A stretch of DNA of 64,000 nt from Methylophaga sulfidovorans (GTDB lineage Bacteria > Pseudomonadota > Gammaproteobacteria > Nitrosococcales > Methylophagaceae), in NCBI RefSeq assembly GCF_900114205.1, contig NZ_FOSH01000006.1:62001-126000 (forward strand), read 5' to 3'. Below, one piece after another: positions 44,895 to 54,993 of the stretch. A program made the translations under genes and the position numbers. Numbering within the stretch: the stretch's first letter is position 1; every line of letters starts with the position of its first letter. Under the pieces are notes generated by a model that was not told where the DNA came from, did not search any database, and saw only the letters and a list, made by a program, of their open reading frames with translations.

Positions 44895-46364
44895 TTAGAT
44901 ATTATTACGCCATGCGTGGCATGAGTTGTCCTGAATACGACTGACTTCTTCAGGGCCCCATGTACCAGCAGGGTAAGTGTGGACAAAGCTTTTATCTTTG
45001 GCCCATTTTTCGATGACAGGATCAACCACTTTCCAGGCCAGATTGACTTCATCAGCACGTAAGAACAATGAACGGTCACCTAAAATAGCATCCAGAATCA
45101 ATGCTTCATAGGCATCTAAACTATGTTTGGTGTCTTCAGTTTCTACCGTTTCAAGTGCCACCGTGTGATTGTTTAATTCTAACCCAGGTTGTTTTGCTTG
45201 CAGTTCAATACGCAAAGTATTGTCTGGTTGCAGACCCATGACAATCCAGTTGGCATGACTGTCACCAATGACGGTATCTTTAAATAACTCTTGTGGTGGT
45301 TTCTTAAAGCGGATGGCAATCATCGCTTTAGATTCAGGCATGCATTTACCCGTTCTTAAGTAGAACGGCACACCACGCCAGCGCCAGTTATCAATATAAA
45401 GCTTCATAGCAGCGTAAGTTTCCGTCACGCTGTCATTAGGTACTTCATCGTCTTCCAGATAACCCGGTTCTTTTTTACCATTCAGTTCACCAGCCGCATA
45501 TTGTGCGCGGAACGCATGATCATCAACGATATCTTCAGTAATAGGGCGAATGGCTTTTAAGACTTTTACTTTTTCATCACGTAGAGACTCATCACCTAAA
45601 TCTGCTGGTGGTTCCATTGCAACCAGTGCCATCACCTGCATCAAGTGACTTTGAATCATATCGCGCAAGGCGCCAGATGTATCGTAGTAACCGGCACGGC
45701 CACCAACGCCTTGTTGTTCGGCGTGGGTAATCTGAACGTGATCAATATAGTTACGGTTCCATAATGGTTCCAGTAACAAGTTAGCAAAGCGGAATACAAA
45801 AATATTCTGTACAGTGCCTTTACCCAGATAGTGATCAATTCGATAGGTTTGTTGTTCAGTGAAGTTCTTGCGCAAAATGCCTTCTAATTCATCGGCGCTC
45901 TTCTGGTCGTAACCAAAAGGTTTTTCGACCACTAAGTGACGCCAGCCATTGTCTTCTTTATTCAGGCCAACGGCGGCTAACTGATCACCAACCACACCGA
46001 ATAGCGCAGGTGCGATAGAGAGATAGAAAACAATGTTTTGTGAGAAATTATTTTCTTCTGTGGTAATTAATGTATTCAATTCGTGATAGCTGAACGCATC
46101 GTTAATGTCACATTTGAAATAATGAATACGATCTAAGAAAGTATTTAGAAGGTCACCATTTACACCGCCACGGGCTTTAGGACTAACAAATTCTGTGACT
46201 TGTGCTTTCCAGTCTTCTTGACTGGAGTCGCGACGACCCATACAAATAATGCGTGTATCCGCTGTTAAGCGTTTTTCCGCATCTAGATGGTATAAAGCAG
46301 GCAATAACTTTTTCTTAGATAAGTCGCCTGTGGCGCCAAAAATAACAATGGTACAAGATTGCAT
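44895..46364 (-). CDS. zwf: Glucose-6-phosphate 1-dehydrogenase
   Basis: NADP-dependent oxidation of glucose 6-phosphate to 6-phosphogluconolactone, the entry to the oxidative pentose phosphate or Entner-Doudoroff pathway. The 489 residues have the dinucleotide fold [10 protein letters not shown] at 10-19, the EKPFGYD motif near 148, and the catalytic RIDHYLGK near 175. Its next enzyme, pgl, is at 17 kb. It diverges from glgA across 79 bp with an A/T-rich promoter region. Confidence 0.97.
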   Translation of the reverse strand: MQSCTIVIFGATGDLSKKKLLPALYHLDAEKRLTADTRIICMGRRDSSQEDWKAQVTEFVSPKARGGVNGDLLNTFLDRIHYFKCDINDAFSYHELNTLITTEENNFSQNIVFYLSIAPALFGVVGDQLAAVGLNKEDNGWRHLVVEKPFGYDQKSADELEGILRKNFTEQQTYRIDHYLGKGTVQNIFVFRFANLLLEPLWNRNYIDHVQITHAEQQGVGGRAGYYDTSGALRDMIQSHLMQVMALVAMEPPADLGDESLRDEKVKVLKAIRPITEDIVDDHAFRAQYAAGELNGKKEPGYLEDDEVPNDSVTETYAAMKLYIDNWRWRGVPFYLRTGKCMPESKAMIAIRFKKPPQELFKDTVIGDSHANWIVMGLQPDNTLRIELQAKQPGLELNNHTVALETVETEDTKHSLDAYEALILDAILGDRSLFLRADEVNLAWKVVDPVIEKWAKDKSFVHTYPAGTWGPEEVSRIQDNSCHAWRNNI

Positions 46365-46405
46365 GATTTCTCCCGTTGCAGGCTATTACTGAGCCGTTGA
46401 CCGTA

Positions 46406-46429
46406 TATAATTTGAAGAATTGTACAATT
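46406..46429. promoter_or_regulatory. TATAAT box and 12-bp palindrome between zwf and glgA
   Basis: A TATAAT at 46406-46411 lies 33 nt before the glgA start, suited to a plus-strand -10, though no good -35 is at 17 nt. Next to it AATTGTACAATT (46418-46429) is a perfect palindrome in the divergent spacer, possible operator for zwf/glgA. Inference. Confidence 0.35.
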
Positions 46430-46443
46430 TTTGGGAGATAAGC

Positions 46444-47907
46444 GTGCGAAAAATTCTTTTTGCCAGTAGTGAAGTACATCCATTAATGAAAACTGGCGGC
46501 TTGGCTGATGTTTCTGCCAGCTTACCGAATGCTCTGGCACAACATGGACAAGATGTCAGAATTTTTATGCCTGCCTATCGTCAATGTCTGCAAAAAATTG
46601 AAAAAATTCAAATAGTCGCAACATTGAAACTAGATGGTTACCACTTACCGGTAGAGATCATCGAAGCGCAACTCCCGGGTACCGAGGTTCTTGTATGGTT
46701 ATTAAATTCACCATATCACTTTGACCGGAATGGTGGTCCTTACAGTCACCCTGATGGTCACGACTGGGAGGATAATGCGGCGCGGTTTAGTCTGTTTTGT
46801 CGGGCTATTGTCGCTTTAGCTATGGATGAGGCCGGGCTGAATTGGAAACCGGATATTTTGCATTGTAATGATTGGCAAACCGGTCTCGCGCCTGCTCTTT
46901 TGTCGTTGAGAGAGGAAAAGCCGGACACTATTTTCACTATCCATAATATGGCCTATCAGGGATTATTTGAACGCCCGGTTTTTGATGCACTCGACTTACC
47001 TGAAATACTCTGGTCTGTTGAAGGGTTAGAGTTTTACGGTCTGATGTCATTTATGAAAGCGGGCCTGATCTTTAGTGACCAAATTACAACGGTCAGCCCA
47101 ACTTACGCCAAAGAGATTTGCCATGCCGAATTTGGTTATGGCTTAGAAGGTTTATTATCTTACCGTGCTGAACACGGACGCTTAAGCGGTATCTTAAACG
47201 GTATCGACTATGACGAGTGGAATCCGGCCACTGACCCTTACTTAAATTATCACTACTCGGTAAAAACACCCAATCGGAAAAAGAAAAATAAGCAAGCGCT
47301 ACAACAACAGTTTTATTTGCCACAGTCCGAGCAGACATTATTTATTGGTCTGATAAGCCGTTTGGTGTCACAAAAAGGCATTGATCTCTCGATTCAGGCA
47401 GTAACACGCTTACTGGAACAAGGGCAGGATATACAGCTAATTTGTCTGGGAAGTGGTGAATCAGACTTTGAACAAGCATTACGTGTACTTCGCGCCCGTT
47501 TTCCTGATAAAGTGGCATTAACAATTGGCTATAACGAAAAGCTTTCGCATCAGATTGAGGCTGGCGTTGATGTATTTTTAATGCCGTCTCGTTTTGAGCC
47601 TTGCGGTCTTAACCAGATGTATAGTCTGCGTTATGGTACTTTGCCAATTGTACGGAATACCGGTGGCTTGGCTGATACCGTCGTTGATGCTAACGACGAC
47701 AACCGTAAATCCGGCACCGCTAATGGATTTTGTTTTGACGAGGCTTCAGCAGAAGCTTTATATGAAACACTGGAACGTGCTATCGCCCTGTTTCAGCATC
47801 CGCGGATATGGCGAAAACTGATGATCACCGCAATGGAGGGGGATTTCAGTTGGGAAAATAGCGCCAATATCTATATCGATCTCTATCACCATGTAAACGA
47901 ACGTTGA
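46444..47907 (+). CDS. glgA: Glycogen synthase (ADP-glucose type)
   Basis: Transfers glucose from ADP-glucose to a growing glucan. The 487 residues (GTG 46444, with GGGAG at 7 nt) start MRKILFASSEVHPLMKTGGLADVS, which carries the substrate-binding KTGGL at 16-20. The C-terminal nucleotide site is DVFLMPSRFEPCGLNQMYSLRYGT near 378. No glgB, glgC or glgP is nearby. ppc starts 4 nt after its stop, so the two are likely cotranscribed. Confidence 0.96.
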   Translation: MRKILFASSEVHPLMKTGGLADVSASLPNALAQHGQDVRIFMPAYRQCLQKIEKIQIVATLKLDGYHLPVEIIEAQLPGTEVLVWLLNSPYHFDRNGGPYSHPDGHDWEDNAARFSLFCRAIVALAMDEAGLNWKPDILHCNDWQTGLAPALLSLREEKPDTIFTIHNMAYQGLFERPVFDALDLPEILWSVEGLEFYGLMSFMKAGLIFSDQITTVSPTYAKEICHAEFGYGLEGLLSYRAEHGRLSGILNGIDYDEWNPATDPYLNYHYSVKTPNRKKKNKQALQQQFYLPQSEQTLFIGLISRLVSQKGIDLSIQAVTRLLEQGQDIQLICLGSGESDFEQALRVLRARFPDKVALTIGYNEKLSHQIEAGVDVFLMPSRFEPCGLNQMYSLRYGTLPIVRNTGGLADTVVDANDDNRKSGTANGFCFDEASAEALYETLERAIALFQHPRIWRKLMITAMEGDFSWENSANIYIDLYHHVNER

Positions 47908-47911
47908 AACT

Positions 47912-50755
47912 ATGACAGATTATGAACCTGTACTAAGTACAGTCGAGCAATTATCTATGCTTGACGATAAAGAGCTGCGCCAACACGTCCGATTTCTTGG
48001 CCATATCCTTGGTGAAGTGATTGATGAGCGTGCGGGCCGTGAGGTCTATGAGACGGTAGAGCGATTGCGTAAGGGCTTTATCAATCTACGCAAGGATGAT
48101 AACGCCTTATTACGTACAGAATTATTAAGTTTTCTAAATACTCTGGATGTTATAACACTGCGTGAAGTGATTCGGGCGTTTAATTTGTACTTTAGTCTGC
48201 TGAATACGGCAGAAGAGGCTTTTAACTATCATAACCGACTGATTCAATTACGTAATGGCCGTGATTTATGGCACGGTTCGTATCTTGATACCTTGACCCA
48301 GTTTAAACAGGAAGGCGTCACCCTCGAGCAGTTACAGCATATGATGGACACTATGGTTTATATGCCAGTGTTTACCGCTCATCCGACTGAGTCAAAACGT
48401 CGGACCTTGATGGAAATCCTACGTCGCATTTTCTTACTTGATGAAAAGCTGACCAATGATCCACTAACGGCATTTGAAGAAGAGCGCACCCGTTCAGAGA
48501 TAAAAAAACAGGTGCAACTGCTGTGGTCAACCGATGAGGTGCGGGCTGTTAAACCGACAGTTCGTGATGAAATTAAAAATGGTTTGTATTATTTCAATGT
48601 AAGTTTGTTTGATGCCGTACCCAGAAGTTATCGCAATATGGAAAATGCGATTCGCCGTGTTTATAAAGATGAAATCGCCGAAGGTGCGACATTCAAGGTG
48701 CCAGGTTATATTCAGTTTGGTTCATGGATTGGTGGTGATCGTGATGGCAATCCCTTCGTGACGGCTGAAACGACGGATATGGCCATTCAACTTCAGAAAC
48801 GTACTGTGATTCGTCGTTATCTGGAAGATATCACTAAACTGAGTTACCAACTCACGCATTCACAACCTTTGTGCCAAATCAGTGACGAATTAGCGGTAAG
48901 TATTGATGAATCTGAGCAACGTTATGCTGGCGCATTCAGAGCAAAACCGGATCGTTTTCTGAATGAACCTTATCGTCGCAAACTGTATATGATGCGGCAT
49001 CGACTGGAAGATAATTTACGTCTACTACAGCAATACTTTCGTCCAGATCTTGAACCCACCGCGCTGGGACTCGCCTATCAAAATGAAGACGAATTATTGC
49101 AGGATCTGCGCTTAATTCATCAGTCCTTGGTATCACATGGTGATGCGGATCTAGCTGGCAGTGAACTGACCGACTTAATTCGTCTGGTTGAAACATTTGG
49201 ATTTTATTTATATCACCTTGATGTGCGTCAGGAATCTACCTTACACACAGAGGCAGTAGCTCAGGTTCTTCGACAAACGGGTTTATGTGAAGACTATCAA
49301 CAGCTGGATGAAACACAACGTCAGTCTTTACTTACCGATCTACTGGCAAGACATGAATTACCTCCATTGCCTGAGTTAGAAGGGCAAAACAAAGAAATAT
49401 TATCAGTGTTTCAACTGATGAATCGTTTACAAAAAGAAGTCAGCGCTAATGCGTTTGGCAGCTATGTTATATCGATGACACATCAGGCCAGTCATATTCT
49501 CGAAGTATTAACACTTGGCCGTTTTGCTGGTTTATGCGGTTATCAGGAGAATGGCGAGACGTTCTGCCTGCTCCGTGTTTCACCTCTGTTTGAAACCATT
49601 GAAGATTTATCACATATTGAGCCTGTGATGTCAGCATTGCTGGAAAATGAACATTATCGTCGTTTATTAACTGCTTCAGGCAATTTACAAGAGGTCATGC
49701 TTGGCTATTCTGATTCTTGTAAAGATGGCGGTATTCTGGCTTCGGTATGGAATTTATATCAGGCGCAGCAAAGAATAAGTCATCTGGCTGAACAACATGG
49801 TGTGAAATGCCGTATGTTCCATGGCCGTGGTGGCACGATTGGTCGTGGTGGTGGCCCAACCCATGATGCGATTATGTCTCAGCCAGTGGGTACCGTGCAG
49901 GGACAAATCAAATTCACTGAGCAGGGCGAAGTGTTGTCGTTTAAGTATGGCAATATTGAAACCGCCGCCTATGAATTAGGCATGGGCGTGTCTGGATTAA
50001 TGAAAGCTTCACGGAGCCTGGTGGCCGAGACCGGTCATGATGAGCCGGTATTTATGGATGTCATGCAACAACTTACGGTAGTGGGTGAGCAGAGTTACCG
50101 TAAATTAACAGAAGATACTGCGGGTTTTCTGGATTACTTTTATGAGGTGTGTCCGGTTACAGAAATCGGCATGATGAATATTGGTTCCAGACCATCACAT
50201 CGTAAACAGGGCGATCGTTCGAAAGCGTCTGTACGAGCCATCGGCTGGGTATTCTCCTGGGCACAGTCACGACATACCTTACCGGCATGGTATGGCATTG
50301 GCACAGCACTGGAAAAATGGCATCAGAACGATCTCGAGAAAATTGAAATATTACGCAGAATGGCGAAAGACTGGCGTTTCTTTAGTGCTTTATTGAGTAA
50401 TACTCAGATGTCATTATCGAAAGCAGATATGAATATCGCCCGCCGTTATGCCGCTCTGTGTGAAGATGCTTTTCAGGGTCAGCAAGTGTTCGAGGTGATT
50501 TCAGCAGAATATCATCGCACGGTGAAACAGGTGTTGCTGGTGGTCAATGAAGATAAGTTGATGTCGGAAACACCTGCACTGCGGTCGTCTTTGCGTAGAC
50601 GTGAACCATATCTGGATCCGATCAACTATATTCAGATTCTGTTATTACAGCGTTATCGTGAGAATGCATTATCTGAAGAAGAGCGGGATAAGTGGCTGGA
50701 TCCGCTGTTACGAACCATTAGTGCAATTTCGGCGGGAATGCGAAATACCGGCTAG
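47912..50755 (+). CDS. ppc: Phosphoenolpyruvate carboxylase
   Basis: Carboxylates PEP to oxaloacetate, replenishing the TCA cycle. The 947 residues are of normal bacterial length. The catalytic histidine is H157 in VFTAHPTESKRRT, and the glycine-rich loop FHGRGGTIGRGGGPTHDAI is near residue 640. The C-terminus ends SAGMRNTG, the conserved end of this enzyme. In a methylotroph it would also be an assimilation entry. It follows glgA by 4 nt; its stop shares CTAG with the convergent pqiA-like gene. Confidence 0.98.
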   Translation: MTDYEPVLSTVEQLSMLDDKELRQHVRFLGHILGEVIDERAGREVYETVERLRKGFINLRKDDNALLRTELLSFLNTLDVITLREVIRAFNLYFSLLNTAEEAFNYHNRLIQLRNGRDLWHGSYLDTLTQFKQEGVTLEQLQHMMDTMVYMPVFTAHPTESKRRTLMEILRRIFLLDEKLTNDPLTAFEEERTRSEIKKQVQLLWSTDEVRAVKPTVRDEIKNGLYYFNVSLFDAVPRSYRNMENAIRRVYKDEIAEGATFKVPGYIQFGSWIGGDRDGNPFVTAETTDMAIQLQKRTVIRRYLEDITKLSYQLTHSQPLCQISDELAVSIDESEQRYAGAFRAKPDRFLNEPYRRKLYMMRHRLEDNLRLLQQYFRPDLEPTALGLAYQNEDELLQDLRLIHQSLVSHGDADLAGSELTDLIRLVETFGFYLYHLDVRQESTLHTEAVAQVLRQTGLCEDYQQLDETQRQSLLTDLLARHELPPLPELEGQNKEILSVFQLMNRLQKEVSANAFGSYVISMTHQASHILEVLTLGRFAGLCGYQENGETFCLLRVSPLFETIEDLSHIEPVMSALLENEHYRRLLTASGNLQEVMLGYSDSCKDGGILASVWNLYQAQQRISHLAEQHGVKCRMFHGRGGTIGRGGGPTHDAIMSQPVGTVQGQIKFTEQGEVLSFKYGNIETAAYELGMGVSGLMKASRSLVAETGHDEPVFMDVMQQLTVVGEQSYRKLTEDTAGFLDYFYEVCPVTEIGMMNIGSRPSHRKQGDRSKASVRAIGWVFSWAQSRHTLPAWYGIGTALEKWHQNDLEKIEILRRMAKDWRFFSALLSNTQMSLSKADMNIARRYAALCEDAFQGQQVFEVISAEYHRTVKQVLLVVNEDKLMSETPALRSSLRRREPYLDPINYIQILLLQRYRENALSEEERDKWLDPLLRTISAISAGMRNTG

Positions 50756-51237
50756 TCTGATGACTTGCTACGTAATGCGTTCACCGTCAGTTGTGTGGTC
50801 AGCATAATCAGTAATACGGCTGCGCCAAATACATATAAACCGGGGTGAATCTGAATACTGGCTATCGCCCCGAGTTTGACGGTAACAATCAACATGGCGA
50901 CCACCATGACATCAAGCATGGCCCAACGCCCATAGTCATGCATAAGGTTTAATAATTTTATTTTGACTGGAGTAGGGTGGTTATCAGCGAATAATAATCG
51001 AAACAGCAAGCTGATTTTAGCGAAAGGCATGACAATGCTGAAACTACCGATGATGAAAAATAACAGGTATTTTTGTGCTTTCCACAGTTCAGTGATACCG
51101 GAAATCACAGAGAAATCATCACTGATAAGCAGAAATTGCGTAATTGTCAGCATGGGCATAAATAACCCCGCTATTAATAACACGCTACTTATAACTAATA
51201 AGCAGCGTAACAGATTGACTGATTTATTCCGGAGCAC
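50752..51237 (-). CDS. Single-domain PqiA-family membrane protein
   Basis: A 161-residue membrane protein with four helices. The C-terminal YGRWAMLDVMVVAMLIVTVKLGAIASIQIHPGLYVFGAAVLLIMLTTQLT matches the core of paraquat-inducible protein A. Full PqiA has two such domains and is encoded with pqiB/MCE; here only one domain and no MCE gene is near, so this is a stand-alone PqiA-like protein. It overlaps the downstream helicase by 14 nt. Function is not known. Confidence 0.85.
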   Translation of the reverse strand: MLRNKSVNLLRCLLVISSVLLIAGLFMPMLTITQFLLISDDFSVISGITELWKAQKYLLFFIIGSFSIVMPFAKISLLFRLLFADNHPTPVKIKLLNLMHDYGRWAMLDVMVVAMLIVTVKLGAIASIQIHPGLYVFGAAVLLIMLTTQLTVNALRSKSSD

Positions 51238-52435
51238 GATCTTTTTTAGCGATATAGCGACTGTCTGCTGATTTTTTGCTTTTTTGTTTATTGGCTTTGC
51301 CTTTGGGAGCCAGGCCTTTCATTTTCACTACCGGCAGTGTTTGGCCGATATGATGTTGGATACGCTCGAGATTCTTTTGATCGTGCGCTTCGACTAAGTT
51401 CACCGCAATACCTGATTGTCCGGCACGGCCCGTTCTGCCCACACGATGGATATAGATATCGCCTCGAAATGGCACATCATAGTTAATAACATGGCTGACC
51501 TGCGGTAAATCCAGACCACGAGAAGCAACATCAGTCGCCACTAATACCTTAGTTTTACCTTGACGAAACTTGCGGGTACGTTCGCGACGATCTGCCTGAG
51601 AGAATTCACCATGCACGACCTGGGCAGAAATGTTTTGTGATTGCAGGTAATCAGCCACTTCATCAGCCCGTTCTTTTTTATTACAAAAGACCAAAGCACT
51701 TTTACAGTCATCTGAATTAATCACGGCAGTTAATAAAGCCTGTTTATGTTCGCGATTATCTGCCAGGTAAACACGTTGCTGTACTTGTTCAGCATAGTGA
51801 TTTGAGGCATTTACATCTACTCGTGTCGCATCGGGTAATAAGGTATTAGCAAAAATCTCAACACCGGCACCAGCCAGGGTTGCAGAAAATAAGCAGGTTT
51901 GGAAAGCGGTTGTGATGGAGGCTAACAATGTTGCAACATCGGGGCCTTGTCCCATATCCAGCATACGATCGGCTTCATCAATTACCACAAACTCAATCAA
52001 TGATAAGTCTGCCTGATCTTGTTCTACTAAGTTTAATAAACGACCAGGCGTCGCGATAATGACATCACAGCCTTCATCTAAAAACTTTTGTTGTGCTGCA
52101 GGTGCCTGACCGCCTGTAATCATGGCGATATCAATAGGATCCTGTTTACTAAATGTCTTGAGCACATGTTGAATCTGGAAAGCCAGTTCTCGTGTCGGCG
52201 CCAGAATTAAGGCAACAGGTTCATGTGAACGCTGCTTTCTGTCCCAAAGCTTTTGTAATAAAGGCAGAACAAAGGCAGCCGTTTTTCCTGTGCCGGTAGC
52301 TGCGCAAGCCAGTACATCCTGACCTGCCAGAATAAGTGGAATTGTTTCTGTTTGTATAGGAGTGGGTTCAGTAAAGCCCTGAGCAGAAATTGCACTTAAC
52401 AGGCTGTCTTCTAGTAAAAGATCTTCAAATGACAT
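51224..52435 (-). CDS. DEAD-box ATP-dependent RNA helicase (RhlE/SrmB-like)
   Basis: RNA helicase of 403 residues: Q motif near 24-29 (PTPIQTE), Walker A AATGTGKT at 45-52, DEAD box DEADRMLD near 150, SATLAG, then the C-terminal lobe with ATDVASRGLDLP and HRVGRTGRAG, and a basic tail (KKSADSRYIAKKDRAPE) for RNA contact. The subfamily is uncertain: RhlE, SrmB or another. Its start directly follows the SMP-30-like stop (TAA then ATG). The operon is unusual for a helicase. Confidence 0.9.
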   Translation of the reverse strand: MSFEDLLLEDSLLSAISAQGFTEPTPIQTETIPLILAGQDVLACAATGTGKTAAFVLPLLQKLWDRKQRSHEPVALILAPTRELAFQIQHVLKTFSKQDPIDIAMITGGQAPAAQQKFLDEGCDVIIATPGRLLNLVEQDQADLSLIEFVVIDEADRMLDMGQGPDVATLLASITTAFQTCLFSATLAGAGVEIFANTLLPDATRVDVNASNHYAEQVQQRVYLADNREHKQALLTAVINSDDCKSALVFCNKKERADEVADYLQSQNISAQVVHGEFSQADRRERTRKFRQGKTKVLVATDVASRGLDLPQVSHVINYDVPFRGDIYIHRVGRTGRAGQSGIAVNLVEAHDQKNLERIQHHIGQTLPVVKMKGLAPKGKANKQKSKKSADSRYIAKKDRAPE

Positions 52436-53305
52436 TTAACGATTTATCCGGAATGCGGTGATGACGTTGTCCATCATCATCGGAACAATAACGAGGTCTT
52501 TCTCTGGCATCACAGTATGATCCGCACTACCTTGATTAAACTCTATCAAGGTCTCACTATGACCTTCAGGGGTGATTTTCAATAAACGACCATTTAACCA
52601 GTCAGTGACCAGATAATTACCCTGACCATCTGCTTCAATACCATCGAGGTTACCTGCAGGAGATTTATCTCCCAGACTTTTCATTTGGTGAGTAATGAGA
52701 TCAATGATTTTTAAATGGCCCGGCGTTTCAGTTTCAAAGCCATTGGTCATATGACCCCAACTGGCCACAATTAAATTATTGTGCTCTACCAATAGTCCGT
52801 TAGGTGCTTCCAGCGCAGGATCTTCCATCCAGATATCAAACTTGTCATCAGATAAACGATAAATACGATCTGTCATCATATCGCTGACATAAACATGTTC
52901 CTGTTTATCTACCGCGACATCATTAAGAAATTTTGCCCCTTCGGCTGGATAACGTTTAATAATGCGTTGTTCGGCAATATCAATGACAACTAATTCATTA
53001 ATGTCAGAAACATAGAGTTTATTGCCATTAAGAGTCAGGCCTTTTGGCGCATTGAGTCCATCCAGCCAATGTAGTTTTTTTATCTGGCCGTCTACGGATA
53101 ACTGGCTGATAAAACCATTGCCATCGACATCAAGCGGACCACCATTTACATTCGAGACATATAACAATTTTGTTATCGGGTCGTAGATAACGGACTCAGG
53201 GTTTTTGAGTTCTGCCGGGCTCGTCCATACTGGTGTCAGTATAGTATTGGCAAAAACATGCATTGACATAAACAGGCCGGTCAGCATGATAGTTAACCGT
53301 TTCAT
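52436..53305 (-). CDS. Exported SMP-30/gluconolactonase-like beta-propeller protein
   Basis: A 289-residue protein with signal peptide (MKRLTIMLTGLFMSMHVFA) and a six-blade propeller-like body with repeats such as ESVIYDPITKLLYVSN and DVAVDKQEHVYVSDMMTDRIYRL. The SMP-30/LRE family includes lactonases with metal sites, but periplasmic homologues often have unknown roles. I use ATG 53305 because GGAG is 6 nt upstream; a TTG at 53323 is disfavoured. It follows the DMT transporter by 54 nt and its TAA abuts the helicase ATG. Confidence 0.82.
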   Translation of the reverse strand: MKRLTIMLTGLFMSMHVFANTILTPVWTSPAELKNPESVIYDPITKLLYVSNVNGGPLDVDGNGFISQLSVDGQIKKLHWLDGLNAPKGLTLNGNKLYVSDINELVVIDIAEQRIIKRYPAEGAKFLNDVAVDKQEHVYVSDMMTDRIYRLSDDKFDIWMEDPALEAPNGLLVEHNNLIVASWGHMTNGFETETPGHLKIIDLITHQMKSLGDKSPAGNLDGIEADGQGNYLVTDWLNGRLLKITPEGHSETLIEFNQGSADHTVMPEKDLVIVPMMMDNVITAFRINR

Positions 53306-53359
53306 TGTATTCTCCATTAACAATCTGAGTGCATGATAACAGGCGAAGACTGATCTCGC

Positions 53360-54229
53360 TCAAGCGTTTAAAACCAATAAACTACCAGCAACCATCACCA
53401 GACAGGCTGATAAACGTCGCCACACATGTTTTTCATTAAAAATACGGTAGCCCAGGAAAACATGTAACACCATACTTAATTGAAATAAGGCAAGGGAATA
53501 AGCCACCAGCAGCTGAGAAAATACCAGCATAGTCATGTATTGCATCAGAAAAATCAGACAGCCAAGATAAATAAATGGTCGGATATCATCCCGCGCTTTT
53601 ATGAAGTTTTTCTGTATATTGCCTTTGATGAAAAACCACTGAGTCATCGCTGCCAGCGGTAGTCCAAAAAGACACCAGAATACGGTGGTCGCTAAGGCGC
53701 CACCAGCAATGACTGCTGTTTTAAGGGGCAGAGTGCCAATAGAAAAAAGTAAAATAGACAAAAACCGATATTGAACGCCTCTGTCTTTGAATAAGGTCCA
53801 GATACGACTCTGCTGAGCTGTTTTAGCTGGAAATAAAAAATAACTGCCGGCGACGATGACAGCGACGCCAAAGAAACCTTGAAGGTTAGGCACTTCACCA
53901 ATAAAAATCATCGCCAGAATCATTGAAACGACAACCTTATAGGCATTTAAGGGCCCAAACACGGATAGATCTGTTTTAGACAGTGACATGACTAAAAACA
54001 CCGTGCCTGCCATGTCCAGTAATGCAGCAAAAAAGATATTAGTCCAGAAGGACAGAGTTAATGAAGACGGATCAAACAAGTAAAGCAATGGCAAACAAAT
54101 GACAGCCAGAACCAGATAGGAGCTAAAAACAATAAATAGGGATTCAAAGCCACGATGGCTCAGCTGTTTTTGAAAAACATTAGAATATGCTGAGAACAGT
54201 ACTCTGCTCAGCACAACGAGCGCTTCCAT
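53360..54229 (-). CDS. DMT-superfamily (EamA-like) transporter
   Basis: A 289-residue inner-membrane protein with about ten helices, matching the EamA fold of two five-helix halves. SLSKTDLSVFGPLNAYKVVVSMILAMIFIGEVPNLQGFFGVAVIVAG is the typical first-half end. Substrates of this superfamily vary (metabolites, nucleotide sugars), and none is evident here. It starts 2 nt after the DUF411 stop. Confidence 0.85.
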   Translation of the reverse strand: MEALVVLSRVLFSAYSNVFQKQLSHRGFESLFIVFSSYLVLAVICLPLLYLFDPSSLTLSFWTNIFFAALLDMAGTVFLVMSLSKTDLSVFGPLNAYKVVVSMILAMIFIGEVPNLQGFFGVAVIVAGSYFLFPAKTAQQSRIWTLFKDRGVQYRFLSILLFSIGTLPLKTAVIAGGALATTVFWCLFGLPLAAMTQWFFIKGNIQKNFIKARDDIRPFIYLGCLIFLMQYMTMLVFSQLLVAYSLALFQLSMVLHVFLGYRIFNEKHVWRRLSACLVMVAGSLLVLNA

Positions 54230-54231
54230 GA

Positions 54232-54741
54232 TTATTTCTCTGTTGTGCTGGCCTGGTAATGCTGGTTTTGATCAAGCTGATATGCCGTAAAAATTTTGTA
54301 TTGTTGATGCTGATTAAATTCTACAACAGCGAAGTTATCTTTGCGTGGTCCCATTTCCATTCCAGGCGTACCGACAGGCATTTGAGGGACGGCGATACCG
54401 GTAACATCGGGTTTTTGTGTGAGTAAACGCAGAATATCATTTGCCGGTACATGGCCTTCAATGACATAACCATCAACTACCGCGGTGTGACAAGAGTGCA
54501 TAGCACTGGGTACGCCGAGCTTTTCTTTTACAGCATCCAGATTATGTGTCGGTTTATCGATAACATGAAAGCCATGATTTTCAAGATAAGTAATCCATTT
54601 GTGGCAGCATTGACACCCAGGATCACGGTAAACAGTGATATCAAGCGGTTTATCCAAATGGAGATCTGAGGCAGCCCACTCCGAGTCAGCAAACGCAGGC
54701 AAAGCGAGCAAACAAAAGAGAACAAAAAGGATATTTTTCAT
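54232..54741 (-). CDS. DUF411 exported metal-binding-like protein
   Basis: A 169-residue periplasmic protein. A signal peptide (MKNILFVLFCLLALPAFA) precedes a DUF411 domain with the cysteine motif YRDPGCQCCHKWITYLENHGF and the later PSAMHSCHTAVVDGYVIEGHVPA. DUF411 proteins are commonly next to copper resistance genes and the Cys/His set suggests copper binding, though no copper gene is near here. Its ATG abuts the stop of the upstream small gene. Confidence 0.85.
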   Translation of the reverse strand: MKNILFVLFCLLALPAFADSEWAASDLHLDKPLDITVYRDPGCQCCHKWITYLENHGFHVIDKPTHNLDAVKEKLGVPSAMHSCHTAVVDGYVIEGHVPANDILRLLTQKPDVTGIAVPQMPVGTPGMEMGPRKDNFAVVEFNQHQQYKIFTAYQLDQNQHYQASTTEK

Positions 54742-54993
54742 TTATAAATATTCAACATAGATTTCATTATCACGACTATTTTTTTCAACGTGACTTAATG
54801 CGTTTATTACTGACTTCTCACTTGCCGGATCAGCATGCTCGGGTAAAAAATAATAATCACAGCCAGCGGCGGCGAGGTTCGGCAACTCAATGTGATTTTT
54901 TAAGTCAGGATTGAGCCAGACGCTAGCTTTCTCTGTTTGTATTTCCGGAGCGGCTTCTAATAAGCCCTCACTGGTAAATATCAGAAAAATCAT
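54742..54993 (-). CDS. Small hypothetical protein between the TRAP lipoprotein and DUF411
   Basis: An 83-residue protein I do not recognise. It has a hydrophobic start (MIFLIFTSEG) but no clear signal peptide, and a body reading VWLNPDLKNHIELPNLAAAGCDYYFLPEHADPASEKSVINALSHV. It overlaps the upstream dctP stop as ATGA and its TAA abuts the DUF411 ATG, so it is translationally coupled to both. It may be a small cytoplasmic cofactor or regulator of the cluster, unproven. Confidence 0.7.
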   Translation of the reverse strand: MIFLIFTSEGLLEAAPEIQTEKASVWLNPDLKNHIELPNLAAAGCDYYFLPEHADPASEKSVINALSHVEKNSRDNEIYVEYL

